Positions 25,780 to 37,464 of a stretch of DNA of 64,000 nucleotides are shown in pieces. The notes under the pieces were generated by a model. That model was not told the origin of the DNA. It made no database searches and worked only from the letters and a program-made list of their open reading frames with translations. This DNA comes from Sclerodactyla briareus (taxonomy: Eukaryota > Echinodermata > Holothuroidea > Dendrochirotida > Sclerodactylidae), in the NCBI GenBank assembly GCA_026419785.1, contig JAODTK010000333.1, positions 682,001 through 746,000 on the forward strand, read 5' to 3'. A program made the position numbers and the translations under genes. Every line of letters begins with the position of its first letter. Position 1 is the first letter of the stretch.

Positions 25780-26750
25780 AGAGAAGTAGGACTGAGGGGG
25801 ATCTGAGTCAGCCATATGGAAAATAGCTGGTGCATCAGATACACGCGACCAGAACAGCAATTCGAGTTTTAGATTGGTTGAAGGTAACCAGATTAGCAGT
25901 GCCCAGTTCCCAAATAGAATGAAGATCATTGTCCAGATGATTGCAAATAGGGAAACGGTTGTAGACAAAATCGTTACGCTTCCGGGGGCGAGGAGGAAGG
26001 AAAGCACAGAGAGTGGTGAAGGGAGAATCATCAGCAAATGGTGAATACTATAGGAGGTAGAGCTAGAAGATCATTATTAAAAATGAGAAAGAAAAGTGTA
26101 GGGAGAAAAACACAACCTTGAGGAACACCAGCATTGATATGAAGGTCTCGAGAAGGAGAGCACCATTAACCCAAACAGAGATAGAGCGACGGTAAGAAAA
26201 AATGGCAGTCCAAGAGGTTAGAAGGGGGCTGAGAACCAAATATGAAGTTAATTTGGCAAGAAGTCCCGGTGCGTGGCAAACACGGTCAAAGGCCTTGGAG
26301 ATATCAAGGGCAATAGCCCTACTTTCCCGAAAAACTCAATGGCTTGGGGCCACTGATTGGTGACAAAAGAAGTAGGTCCCATTAGATTAGATTCGGCCAG
26401 CCGGAAACCATACTGGTGCTCAATGAGGAGAGAGTGAACTCAAAAAAGTTCAAAACATGCTTTTTACATATAGTTTCCATAAATTTGGAGAGGACCGATG
26501 TGATGCCCATCGGCCTGTAATAGGGTGGGATTGTCCACCTTTTAGGCGGGCAGAAATGAGCATGTTTCCACCAAGAAGCGTTAGGATCCCATAGAATAAC
26601 AAAAGGCGGTAAAAGCTTGCTAAGGATCGGCGCAAGTTCGGGGGGAACAGTAAGGAGGGACTAGGAGGAATGCCATCAGTGACCAGATGCTTTATAATGT
26701 CAAATACTTGAGGTTTTGGCGGACCATGCGTATGTGACAACAACATCCAA
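25780..26750 (-). pseudogene. reverse transcriptase domain, frameshifted
   Basis: Catalytic aspartates are present in LDISKAFDRV and FADD, and the GVPQG turn is intact. The N-terminal part has WWKHAHFCPPKRW followed by YRPMGITSVLSKFMETICKK and HQYGFRLAESNL. At least four frame changes are needed to read the domain through. Active-site residues look preserved even though the frame is not. Confidence 0.82.
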
Positions 26751-27379
26751 GATCGTTTTCACAAAAGCAGGCAAAAGATGGGGAGGATGAGCATCTGTGT
26801 CTCATAATGGAATTAGAAGAGAATAGCTCGGCAAAAGTATTAGCTTTAGAGGTGGCTATCACTAGCCAAAGAGCCATCAGGCTTGACCAGCGGATGCGGA
26901 ATTTGGAAGTACAAGACGTTCGGGACACAGATTTGGCCCAAAAAGCGACCAAAATGAACGACTACAAGAAGGGCCAGGATGAAAGTTTATAGCCATGTGA
27001 AATGAAAGCATTTTTTGCCTCATCGCTAGTCTCAGAGCACACATACGCAGCAGGAACATAGGCTTGACGGGAATCAGGTGAAGGGGAAAATAGCCAAGCT
27101 CGACAAGTCGGTTTTCTCCTGGACTGCAGTAGTAGTAGTAGTACAGGTGGTGGAACATGAAGGTGCTGAAGAGGAGCTGATCTTAAAGTGTAGGGAATAA
27201 AGTGTTCATCTAAAAAGAATTTAATTCCGAAATAGCAGAAGCAGAGGTAGATGGGTCATATGAGAAGGTAGTTTCATCCCAAGGGAAACTGAAAAAAAAA
27301 TCCCCGAAAAGACCAAACCAGTCAGCTTGAGTAGTCCAGAGTTTTTGCCTTGGGGGGAGGGGAGCTGGCTATAGGGTTT

Positions 27380-27910
27380 AGATGGATGAGACAAGGTAAT
27401 GAGGCGATGGTCAAAGGAGCCAATAGGGGCAGAGACAGCTGCTGGACTGTAAATAAGGGGACGAGTAGTGAGAAAGAGATCCAACACGTTAGCAGAGTCG
27501 CGGCCCCGATCTTGGATACGGGTGGGAGAATTGCTGAGCTGGGAGAGAACAATGTAATTAGCAAAAGACTACAGTGGACACACAGCTCTATCGAGAGCCG
27601 GTAGAGTGAGGAAGCAATTCTGGCGTTATGCACATTGAAATCACCAGTTATAGCATGTCACATCGTTATATCGTTTGGGGGAATTAGTTAATCAACAGCA
27701 AGGTGAGATGCGGAAGAATAGAGCTCGTGATTATTACAATTGGGCGAAAGGTAAACACAACCGAACAACTTAGTCAAACGAGGAAGAGAGACTTTGAAGC
27801 CCAGAGGAAGTTGAAAGTCGTCACAACAGAGATCAAATTCAGAAGGCGGATGACGGATGATGGGACGTGGACAAAGGCGCACACTACAGCCTTAAATGAA
27901 AACTATGAAG
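27380..27910 (-). pseudogene. APE-like endonuclease domain, frameshifted
   Basis: Contains TKLFGCVYLSPNC, the D-x-N-x-H motif in TGDFNVHN and the SDH-type motif as GSFDH, in which the usual Ser before Asp reads Phe. VLDLFLTTRPLIYSPAAV lies between them as expected. This family nicks the target DNA for target-primed reverse transcription. Confidence 0.78.
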
Positions 27911-28026
27911 GAATATAGTTGGGGACACCGGAGATGTGTTAAATCAAGAGGTTATTTAATCGGTTTCAGTTAAAAAAAGTAGATGGGATGCTGTGAGCCA
28001 CATGAGGAGATGGTGGACATATTCCT

Positions 28027-28112
28027 ATAGAACAAAAGGTTCGATATACATAATAGGAAAAAAGGTTTTTTTTATTCATAATAGGACGGAAGGTTGATAT
28101 TCATAGATAAGT
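28027..28112 (+). repeat. fold-back arm array, continuation after retroelement
   Basis: AAAAGGTTCGATATACATAA, TAGGAAAAAAGG and GATATTCATAG continue the 24.76-25.07 kb array in the same orientation. The short string AAAAGGTTC lies on both sides of the retroelement and could be its target duplication, although it is also part of the repeat unit. Confidence 0.65.
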
Positions 28113-28283
28113 GGCGCGACCAGTAGGTGGCCGTGGGGGAATTATTTTGAAAGTTTAACAGTGCGTACCACGGGGGGGGGGGGGGGAGGTCAGAAACAAC
28201 CAGGACAGTTGCAGTTAGAGAGGTTTTGCAGCTGCAATTAGCAAATATTGAGCAGCGTGGTCTAAGGCCATAATTGTAATCAT

Positions 28284-28375
28284 ATGCTAATAGGGAGGGC
28301 CATTTATGAGGGGCACTTCCCTTGGGATCGACTCCCCCCTCCCCCCCCCCCCACCCTCAAGACAAAATCTCTCGG
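28284..28375 (+). repeat. AATAGGGAGG dispersed repeat (family C), copy 1
   Basis: TAATAGGGAGGGCCATTTATGAGGGGCACTTCCCTTGGGATCGACTC followed by a C tract. Similar to 33738-33822 (+) and to the reverse complement of 35210-35280. Copies share the GGGAGG, ATTT-GAGGG, GCACTTC-TTTGGG and C-tract order. Confidence 0.55.
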
Positions 28376-29559
28376 TACGCACCTGTGGTTATACACGATT
28401 TTCCAACCCGGGAAGGGCTATAAGGGGGAGGGGGTGGCACGCACGCACGGCCACCACGGGAAGCTGCGCCAATAGCGCACAATTGAAATGTTTTTGCGGT
28501 TTGGAACCACCACAGATCCCCGGATCATTTCTGGGACAAAAAATTGGCATGGACAGCTTGGAATTCATATTGGTTGGCCTCAAACTAATGGTTTTATAAT
28601 TTCTATAGATTTTTTTAATTGCTTGCCAACGTCACATATTTGGGTTGACCTTATCGACATATTCCGCAAACATTTCACCATTCTTCATAGGCAACTTAAA
28701 GTCTCAGCTCATTATATGAAAAATCATATCCTAATAAATATAAAGTTATCTACCCATCTATTGCACGAAAGGTCATCTAGGCCATATGACAGCCTGAAAA
28801 AACACGGGGTGTATAGGAGGAAAGTTCGAAAAAACTCAAAATTCGCGACAGCGGTAAGTAGAGGCGGTTTAAGACTTCAATCGGAGAGTTAAATGTTGAA
28901 AAATATATTGTTCTATCCTTTCATCTTTGGTATTGGTGAGGAAAACATTGTTTCCATTTACATGGGCACTTTTATATTGATTCTGAACCCATCCCTGGCA
29001 TTGGGCAATAGGTCTAAAATTGGAGAGATTAGAGAATATAACCGTTCAGGGGGTATGTGGCAGTGTTGTTCAAACAAGAGGGCGCGGTGTTCGGTTTTTC
29101 AACGGAGCGCCACCATGTCGTTGCGAGGAGCGGACACTGGAGGAATTTTTAGGTTTTCGACGTCACCTCCCAGGACGCCGGAAGGAATGACCCTCGAGCG
29201 GGTGAGGAGACCGTTATACTCACATTAACGGTTAAAAACAAAGTGCCTGCTCGTGGGGGGAAGCCCACCCTAGAAAACAAAAAATGATATAAGAACTCTA
29301 CTGGACTATGGGTTGAATCCAAACGTGAGGGTTGGTGTGTGAATAACTGATGTTGATGAACTGGCATTCTTCTCCTTCATGAACGTGTGCATTCATATCC
29401 AGGCGGACAACAGCTGATGATATGCAATATGGCTTCATTTCTCTTCGTCGGACGGAATGAGACCAACCAACTGCACCCTTGGCCGTGGTTCGCGTTCATC
29501 AATTGCCCCAAGAGCAGTGGGCAAGTTTTTTCAAATGTATCTCCCTCCCTCCTGCTGAG

Positions 29560-29561
<2 letters not shown>

Positions 29562-29591
<30 letters not shown>

Positions 29592-29638
29592 GTTTTTTTT
29601 TTTGTTTTTTTTTTTTTTTTTTGTTTTTTGTTTTTTTA
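29562..29638. repeat. T-rich low-complexity tract
   Basis: About 75 nearly uninterrupted T with a few G. It could be the poly(A) tail of a minus-strand retroelement; the sequence above it (to 29850) shows an open minus frame, but no RT motif was recognised. Confidence 0.7.
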
Positions 29639-30129
29639 CCCGTATGCAGACAGTTAAGAATACTGTGTCAGCCATCTCCTCTCTGACGCGGTTCGTTTTG
29701 AGGAAGTACAGGAGACGAAGTGGACTGCGATTCGAGTAGCTAAGGGGGAGGGGAGCGACACCATTGATGGCGGTAAGCGTACCGAGAATTTTAGTGTCAT
29801 ACACCTGGATCGCCGGATATAGCACTTGCCGGGCACCTTGCAAAGATCGGATGTGCCTTTTTTTTTTGGAAAGAGTATGTCAGCAAGTGACTACAAGACG
29901 GGAAATACAAAAGTACCCACTGCAAGTTTTATATTACCCGTGAACAGGTGGAACTAGGAACCAACACCCTCAGGTTTTAGCCAGAATATCGACCGGCACA
30001 ATGAACAGATGTGAATAAATCATGTGGACACCCGTTGTGAAAATAGCAGTGGGGGACGCTGGAAGAGGAGGGATAGGATGTTTTATAGGGTCTAGAGGAC
30101 TATCGAGGGAGAGCCAGCATCGTTGGGGC

Positions 30130-30250
30130 GTAGAGTACAAAAATATTGGGAAAAAAAGACGGCCCTCCTAGATGCAGGAAATTACCACTTCCTAGTTTTC
30201 CCCGACATATTTTACATAGCTGATGCAGTAGCGCAGCCATCGTTTTTTGA
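30130..30250 (+). repeat. partial family B copy
   Basis: CCCTCCTAGATGCAGGAAAT, ACCACTTCCTAG and GCTGATGCAGTAGCGCAGCC match the phrases GATGGCAGGAAATG, CAATTCCTG and GCTGACGCAGTGGCGTAGCA at 47.83-47.90 kb. Confidence 0.5.
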
Positions 30251-31180
30251 AGGGGAGATGAACATTAAAAATAGTGTGCTCTCAATGTTTATTATCCGAC
30301 TAACTACCAAATCTAAAAAATTCCATTGAAGTTCATGGGAGCCTACAGTACATATGCAGAAACCTCTAGTTTTGTTGGCACATCAGTGGGGTAATTATTT
30401 GGGTAAAATTTTCCTTTTCCTTCACTCAACTCGTTATCTCTCCTATCTTCCCCCCGAATGGTGCTATCGAGTTCTCGGTCTCAAATGATAGAAATGCCCG
30501 GAAGCCTGTGATAATGGGTCTCCCTAAGTAATTGGTTTCTTATAACACATAGAACTCAGGCCTTATAACGAAGTATGTGACGGATCCACCGGGATCGTCC
30601 TGTTCACCGGACTTTTTTCCAGAGAGACGCCTAAATACAATAGCATATCGGTGATAATTTACCCCCAATGTGCTATTTTATGTAGGTAGAAAACGATTGA
30701 ACATTTATTTCGGGACTTTCCGTACTGGTACTATGTGTTCTCCTTTTTGCTAGAGGCTGATGAATGAAAAAAATTACACGGGAATGTTTTGTGCTCAGTA
30801 GAGAAAGACATATTCTTTGGTTATAAACCGGTAAAAAAACATTCGATGCACATTTAATTGACCATTCGAAATTTTATATTTTTCAGTGGGCGGGAAGCAG
30901 GAAAATAAAGATCAAATTTATTGAATTTGATCATAAATTTAGGTTTTCACTAGAAGTCGAAAAAATGTATATATACCTAAGAAAGAAAGAAATGAGCATT
31001 ACTTTGCCTATACTAAGCTGTATGAATATGTACATTTATTGCACACGATGTTTATCTTTAATTGTTCCATTTCTTTAAAGCATCAATTATGTTAAGTGAC
31101 GATAAGTTACTACTTATGATATGCAAAAGAAGAGGACATAAAGCACGGATGGAAAAATGATTATCATTATTATTGTTATT

Positions 31181-31361
<181 letters not shown>

Positions 31362-33161
31362 CAGAGTTGGGGACTCGAGTCAGAGACTCGGACTCGAGTC
31401 CGACTCGAGTCGCAAATTTTATGACTTGAGACATCGGACTCGAGATCGGTGGCCCACAGGACTGGGGACGTGACGTGAGACTGCCCAAAAAGTTGCAAAG
31501 ATGGGACTTGACTTGGGACTTGCCTTCAAAAGACTTGGGTTTTCTACTAGAGACTTGTTTGTATTTCACAATTGTTTATTCAATATAACTTCATAAGTTG
31601 ATATCGATGATAATAATAATTATGGTTTCGTGTACGCTCGAATTAGAGCACCCGTACCCAACGACTACGCAGGCGTTACCATAACTACCATTGGCTTGGT
31701 TGGCTGAAAGTTGGCCTTTTACAACGAAACAGTGACTAGCAAATTTTGAGGTAATTTGTTCCGTGGCGTGTGCCCCGGTTTTGCTATTCGGCCGTTTCAA
31801 TTTTATACAACATATTCTAGTGTTCAGCAGCGGAAATTTTTGTAAAATTTCAGTCATTGTTCAACTGATTGTCCTACTTGTACTATGTTTGCAGTGAGAG
31901 TGTTGGTTGTCCCAGCATCTAGTGCACCTATTGAGAGGATATTCAGCCAGGTGGCATTATATTGCGCCCTCATCGCTCAGAAATCGGTTAAAAAATGCTG
32001 TCAAATTTGATCTTTATGTAGTGTAACAGCTCCATATGAGTACATATAACAACTGTTTGAGCAAATATCTGGGCTCACCCCTTCCAATCCCTTGAATACT
32101 TCTACAGTGATATCGTGTTCCTGAGTCCTCAAACACTCTGCCCACCCCCCCCCCCCCCCCCAATACAATGTTGAGTCACAATCAACAGTCTCATTGGAGG
32201 CTTGTAGGCAGTAGATCCAACATTGTATGGGGAGGGGGGTTTCAACCAGCATTGAAGCATTGTAGTCAAATTGATGGTGTTCCAATGAGTTTGTCCAAGA
32301 GTGTAGATCAGTTTCATAGTACCAATTCCAAAAGTTTGTCAGGGACCGAATTTCCACACTGAATTTAGCTGACATCCCAGCATGCTGCATCAGTACCAGT
32401 TCTACTACACACTACTACTTTGCTTTGGACATTTGTGACAGAACAGTGAAAACACAAACATTGTTTCAACTCTGTTGGCTTGAGACTTACTCTGTTAATT
32501 TGTTGTATGGAAGCATACTGTTTATTTTCAGTGCTAGTTGTGGTCCAGTTTAGAGACTAACTTCATTTCCAGGGCGAGCAGACTTTCGAAATTTAGCTTC
32601 CGGTTTAACTGATTTGAGTAATTCCTGGATTCCTCTTCCAAAAGTACGTGAAGTAGAAAACCAGGGAGTAACAGCTGATTGCCAGTTCATATGGAATTTG
32701 TGAAAGAAATAGGAATTCATGAACTTGTTCCTGACTATTCAATTATGTCAACCTGAAGTTACCTGCATTCGAAATAGCTTTGAAGAATATCGGGCAGTCA
32801 GGGGTTAGATGAATATAGACCTGCTGATTTCTGTGCAAAAATTTCAAGACACAATAAAGTTTTGGAGACATGTATTCAATTGTAACAATAACTTTTATTT
32901 GCTTTCCTCAGTTTCCTGGAACACTGTAACATCATTCGTAGCCAGCATCATTGTATTCCAACTTCAAAGACTTGAGACTTGACTTGGGACCTGCTCATAG
33001 GGACTTGAGACTTGACTCGAGACTCGACCTCCAAAGACTCGAGACGTGACTTGAGACTCGGTCAGAAATTTCAAGGTGACTTGAGACTTGACATGGGACT
33101 TGCTCATAGGGACTTGAGACTTGACTTGAGACTTGCAGCTAGGGACTTGTTGGCAACTCTG
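31362..33161 (+). mobile_element. hAT transposon, non-autonomous relic
   Basis: The element starts CAGAGTTGGGGACTCGAG and ends GACTTGTTGGCAACTCTG, giving an inverted terminus CAGAGTTG. An identical 8 bp TTATTTTG lies on both sides; 8 bp is the diagnostic duplication length for hAT. Subterminal GACTCGAG/GACTTGAGACTTGACT repeats fill about 31370-31560 and 32960-33150. Inside, a transposase dimerisation tail survives at 31894-32030. At 1.8 kb it lacks most of an autonomous hAT transposase. A 129-codon minus frame at 32001-32390 is probably chance. Confidence 0.9.
31894..32030 (+). pseudogene. hAT transposase dimerisation-domain remnant
   Basis: The frame reads VRVLVVPASSAPIERIFSQ. After a one-base shift near 31952 it continues as IILRPHRSEIG, a stop, and KMLSNLIFM. 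This matches the hAT C-terminal pattern with P-x-SSAP-ER-FS followed by R-x-R and a hydrophobic helix. A TTTGCAG acceptor-like site sits directly upstream at 31888-31894. The upstream DDE and zinc-finger parts are absent. Confidence 0.85.
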
Positions 33162-33169
33162 TTATTTTG
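33162..33169. repeat. hAT target-site duplication, right
   Basis: TTATTTTG directly after the GGCAACTCTG terminus; pairs with 31354-31361. Confidence 0.88.
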
Positions 33170-33359
33170 GGCACAAAAGTCACTAATTGAGTTGGGGTAA
33201 TTTAGCCTATATTGCGTAAATAGTTATTTGAGCTCGTTACCAAAAATTACGAACGAACTGTAGATTGGCACATAGGTACAGAAAAATAAAATGGATGGAC
33301 GGGAAATTTCTCGGCGTAAGAGATACTATGTTCAGGTGGCGTATGCAAATTTAAAACAT

Positions 33360-33550
33360 AATAACCATTTTTCCAAATTTCCAAATTTGTCGGATAATCA
33401 TGGCACTTGGTGGTCATGGTTTACCTTCAGTCACAAATTTTTCACCGGAGGTCATTCATTCATGTTTAATCTCATGATTTTTCCTATTTGTCAAGTTAGT
33501 TGGATTTCCATGAAACGTATCGACTGCGGTCCGCTGTTGATCCTGAGATA
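33360..33550 (+). repeat. spacer repeat related to 23.57-23.87 kb
   Basis: AATTTGTCGGATAATCATGG, GGCACTTGGTGGTCATGG and GTTGGATTTCCATGAAACG repeat the phrases of the earlier block, including TTGGATTTCC-GAAAC. Confidence 0.45.
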
Positions 33551-33737
33551 TTAATAATTGTAAGGTTGCCTTACTGGAAGTATTCCATTGGTAGGCATCG
33601 TCAACAATCAGTCCTAATGAATTTGAAATTAGTCACTGATTAGTGTCATTTATAGATAGGCTAAGGCACAAACGAACTGGCAAACTGTATACACCTCTAT
33701 ATGCTTCTCGATGGGGCCCATCAATTTGTACTTAGTG

Positions 33738-33822
33738 GTTAGCCCAATAGGGAGGTGCGGTCATTTTGAGGGTGCACTTCTTTTGGGTTCCGATCTCAAT
33801 CCCCCCCCCCCTTCCTCGTATG
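33738..33822 (+). repeat. family C, copy 2
   Basis: CAATAGGGAGGTGCGGTCAT, then GAGGGTGCACTTCTTTTGGG and a C tract. It directly abuts the right fold-back array, so it may be part of the sequence flanking or within that element. Confidence 0.55.
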
Positions 33823-33833
33823 CCTTCTTGCTT

Positions 33834-34055
33834 TACTATGGATATCGAACCATTTGTCCTGTTATGAATATCGAACCTTTTTTTCTATTATGAATATCGA
33901 ACCTTTTTTTCTATTATGAATATCGAACCTTTTTTTCTATTATGAATATCGAACCTTTTTTTCTATTATGAATAGCAGCGAACCTTATGAATAATGACCC
34001 TTATGAAATAATACCCTTATGAATATAGAACCTTATGAATATCGGGCTGTCACCA
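33834..34055 (-). repeat. fold-back arm: ~24 bp tandem array, right
   Basis: Units TATTATGAATATCGAACC plus a T tract are almost identical for four copies (33860-33970). Outer units lacking the T tract follow (CTTATGAATAATGACC, CTTATGAATATAGAACC) and the array ends at TCGGGCTGTCACCA. The compact element at 57-58 kb ends with the same CGGCTGTCACCA. Confidence 0.72.
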
Positions 34056-34745
34056 ATCAAGTTACCCGGCGATAATCAGAGACTGCCCCTCCTTTCAACT
34101 TCGGGAAGATTCGTAGGCCTTCCTGGAGAAAACAAACTTTAGTCCACGGAATATTCAAAATCGGCGGAAAAATAACTTAAATTCCTAGCTCAAATGAAAC
34201 AGTATCGCTTCTACGATCATTATATGACTGCATCATCATTACTCTCCAAGAGTGTTTTCACAAAAATCGATATTTACGTTTGTTTGGAGGGTGAGAAATA
34301 CACAGCTGCACGCAAAACAACCATCCATCAACCTCGGCTATGCACAATCTTGGACAAAAATACCTTGGGCAAACCCCCTTCCCCGTTCAATGTTGTTTGT
34401 CTGCAGCGGAGAAGTCAACGGAGTGCAACATTGTTAAGGGGAGGGACAGGGGGGGGGGTGTGGGCGGATTAGACCAAGTGTTTCCCGGGCACGAACTCAC
34501 GCACACCATCGACATAGGTCCTTTCTTCTTCTGCTCGAATGCGGCCAGTGTCCCAACTATTTTCTCCAAGATTGTAGCTACTTAATTCACAAGCCTATCT
34601 CGCGCAATGCATACACGTTCGAACTGGCGGAGCGCAACATCTTCCAGCTAGTGTTCTGTAAACACAACATGCACACGGGTCGATCCAGGGTACCGTATAA
34701 TGTACGGAGCGCAAATTTGAGGGCGATCTTTTTTATTTCATCCTT
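34056..34745. other. no recognised feature
   Basis: Short overlapping frames only; no family motif, RNA gene or repeat recognised. Confidence 0.35.
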
Positions 34746-35045
34746 TGTTCGGCCGTGACGGGTCCACTACCCCGGACAACTACCTCCGGACGACTAACCT
34801 CTTGACGAATACCTCCTGGAAGAGTACCAACCGGACACAAGCCCCCTGGACAAATACAACCGGTCAATAACCATCCGGACAATGACCTCCGAGACGAAGA
34901 CGCCCCCGAGGACAATACCCCCCGGGGCCATCCCCAAACGGAGTTACCCCAAGACAATACCCGCGTCCCCGGAGGTCAATTACCCCACGGATAACTACCA
35001 CCCGGGACAACTACCCGCCCGGACGAATACCCCGGAACAGAATGC
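34746..35045. repeat. CCCGGACAA minisatellite, degenerate
   Basis: A unit near 15-16 bp with the form CC-GGACAA-TACC recurs about eighteen times, for example CCCCGGACAACTACC, TCCGGACGACTAACC and CACCCGGGACAACTACC. The unit resembles the CACCCGGACAATTCC strings that flank the 37.5 kb array. Confidence 0.7.
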
Positions 35046-35209
35046 TTACGGATCAAGTGATATCTAACCTAGCTAGCACAGATCTCTCTGATGTCTGCCT
35101 GAGCAGGTTCACGAATCGTTTTTGGAACTGAAATTCACTGACATTCACGTCTGCTGACGGACTCCGGAATACTACTTTTCTCCAGTGGCATACTGACGAT
35201 TTGTCAAGG

Positions 35210-35282
35210 GAGGAGGAGTGAGGTCAGGACCCAAAGGAAGTGCGCCCTCATTTATATTCCTCACCCTCCCTATTGGCAAAAA
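35210..35282 (-). repeat. family C, inverted copy
   Basis: The reverse complement gives GCCAATAGGGAGGGTGAGG, AATGAGGGCGCACTTCCTTT and GGGTCCTGACCTC, in the same order as copies at 28.3 and 33.7 kb. Confidence 0.55.
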
Positions 35283-35832
35283 ATGACAATCAGGGCCAAC
35301 ACACTGCTTGCAAAACAAATTGGATAATAAACAAGCAGCTGGTAAAAACGACTACTGAACAGTAAAAAAAGCGTTTTGGGGTCTGCCCCCCCCCTTCCTT
35401 CTGTGTACGCCAGTGCTTTCCTCCGGAGGTTGACGACAATTTCCTTATAGTCAGTTAATGAAGTTATCTCTGAGCCTCTGAGGCGTTTGTGTACCTCATT
35501 GTCAAAATAAGTACACAATCATATTGTAATTCCAAATTCCATTTATTCCATTGTGTTGAATTTCAGCTTGCTCCATGTGAAAATATTGAGAAATATTGAA
35601 GATAAATAGATGTGAGCGCCCTGTAATTGTATGACTTGCATGGTTCTTGATTCATGCCATAGTAATACAGGCGACACGGTGACACAGTACGGTCCTACGT
35701 GTTCTGCCGGGGGATGGGCTGGCAGTTACGCTGTTTGCTGATAAGATGGTTCCGAGGCACTGGCTGCGCATAGCTATAAAGTAATAAATGTTATGATGAA
35801 ATTCCGCGACAATTTTCCCTTACTACTTCATA

Positions 35833-37015
35833 CTGGGGCGTAGCGATCGGGGGGGGGGGGGTGGGGAGTGGCAGTCACACAACACACAGCCCCCCCAACA
35901 ACTTGGTGACTGTCGGCAAATTTGATGAACTCATTCACCAATCCAATCCCCCAATGCCTACTAGTTGAAAACCTGTCGGCAAAAACGCTATTGTCACGAC
36001 CACCGGTATCGCTAGCCTCAGATGAGCGCCAGAACCGTCCAGCAGCAACTCAGTGAAAGAAAGAATCGGGGACCTCCGTAGGAACCGCAGCCCACGATAA
36101 TTGGGTGCGGCCCGCGGCCCAGTCTGATGCCGGCTGGGTCTTTGTCATTTAACCATATCCAATTTGTACATGTCTGGCTAGTTACCCCCACCTCCGGTGA
36201 TGGTCTAACCCATGACACTTTTTTAATGGTAGAAATGGTGCCACACTAATTCACTGAGCTCCTCAGCGGTAAATACTACACACTGTGGACTGATCGTACA
36301 TTCACATAACAGTAGCCAATGCGGTGTAATCTGTGAATGCTTCAATATCACACCAAATTTTAGTACAAAAGATCAAGGGTTGAACAAGTGCGCTGTATAG
36401 TTTGTAAGCGTTCTTTTTCAGGAACTATTAACCTGTAAAGTATGAATTCATGAGTAGAAATCACACCTCAGAGCTTCCCTTGATATTCCCCAAATTGCAT
36501 GTGAGGATGCTCCGAATTCTCAGAAATTCTCCAAAGGACTCCACCCCAGACCTCTGATCAGTAACCATGCCTCCCTGTCCACCTGAAATCCTTGCCCTAC
36601 GCCACAGTTTGTGACGGGGTCGATCCCAAGGCACGCATCTCATGTACGTGGGCTAACCTGATACATTCATCACCAATGGTTCAGCATACAGAATTGGAGT
36701 TCCCAAGCCCAACTTCGATTGTATAATTCTACTTTCCCCAATATCGTACCATAATGCAGTTTTTTTCTTTCGTTCTCCCGATGATGCATTCTTCTGCCGA
36801 ATGCCATCATGAATTGATTTTGAAAAGGGAATTCTACTCTTCCAAATTACCTGAAATATCATCAGATTGCATCATATCTAAGGACGTTCCAAACCTTAAC
36901 AATTTTTGAGGAAAAGAGGGCCGCCTCCCCTTAGACCCCTCCACCATATCATCACTACTTACAGACTGTTGGCAAATAGACTCCCCCCCTACAGAACCCC
37001 CTCGCTACGCCCCTG
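35833..37015. mobile_element. candidate hAT-like MITE with GGGGCGTAGC ends
   Basis: The left end is CTGGGGCGTAGCGATCGGGG and the reverse complement of the right end is CAGGGGCGTAGCGAGGGGG. The 13-base agreement in inverted orientation 1.18 kb apart suggests element termini. Both sides also carry a GTCGGCAAA/TTGGCAAATAG phrase just inside. No matching 8 bp duplication was found (flanks ACTTCATA and AATTTTCA), and no transposase is visible. Confidence 0.45.
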
Positions 37016-37464
37016 AATTTTCATCACTTGGATATACTGATAGTTAATTACAGCATATGCCTGTGGATGGAGGCTAAATAAAGAAAAGATTACCTTCAAT
37101 TTGAGTTATCCTCATGATTAAAGAGTGAATTCATCCACAGGCGCGGATCCGGGGAAAAATCTCGAGGATTTTTTTTTTTTTTTTTTTGCCGGCCTGAGCC
37201 GTTGAATTAAAGTTGTCCCATAGTCAGAAAAACACCACGCACGCGTATTGGTTGTATCGTTAGTATTTTTGCTCCTCAAAAGCGATCGCCGTATCTAGGC
37301 TACGATTAGTTACGTCCGAGTGCTCTGTCCCTGGCTATGATTATTTGCGACGACAATGTGGTGATTTCCCCACGTAGAGCTGCACGCGCTTTGTTTTTTG
37401 CGGCGAGAAACAAACCTCTCTTTGATGAATGAAGAAACTTTTCCGTCCTGACAGATTTGTAGCT
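37016..37464. other. no recognised feature
   Basis: A T tract lies at 37171-37187. Minus frames at 37306-37569 cross the minisatellite and are not credible genes. Confidence 0.35.

Larger units (their letters stand above)
25073..27990 (-). mobile_element. nearly full-length EN-RT non-LTR retrotransposon, broken
   Basis: Read on the minus strand: APE-type endonuclease motifs (TGDFNVHNARIASSL at about 27620, GSFDHRLITL at about 27390-27420), then RT motifs in canonical order: YRPMG (26505), HQYGFR (26402), LDISKAFDRV (26282-26310), GVPQG (26115) and the catalytic FADD (26027). A C-terminal tail with DNLSWNSHIQSIATASSKLG (25.7 kb), YLDRIRKRPWRLI and FARSFFPRTS follows. A 31-base T run at 25073-25103 is the poly(A) tail. 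The order and content fit the Jockey/CR1 side of non-LTR elements; the exact clade is not decided. Reading frames change repeatedly, which reflects decay, read errors or both. No ORF1 is recognised. Confidence 0.85.
28113..31165. other. no recognised gene
   Basis: Includes a G tract (28172-28187), a C tract (28336-28352) and a 134-codon + frame at 28488-28892 without family motifs or clear splice borders. A minus frame at 29499-29843 runs into a poly(T)/poly(A) tract. I can assign nothing here beyond the repeats listed separately. Confidence 0.4.

Noticed and set aside
28488-28892. 134-codon + strand open frame, the longest in the window
   Set aside because: No family motif, no clear splice borders, and it lies among repeats; length alone is not enough.
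32001-32390. 129-codon minus-strand frame inside the hAT element
   Set aside because: It opposes the transposase remnant, crosses a C tract and shows no hAT or other domain.
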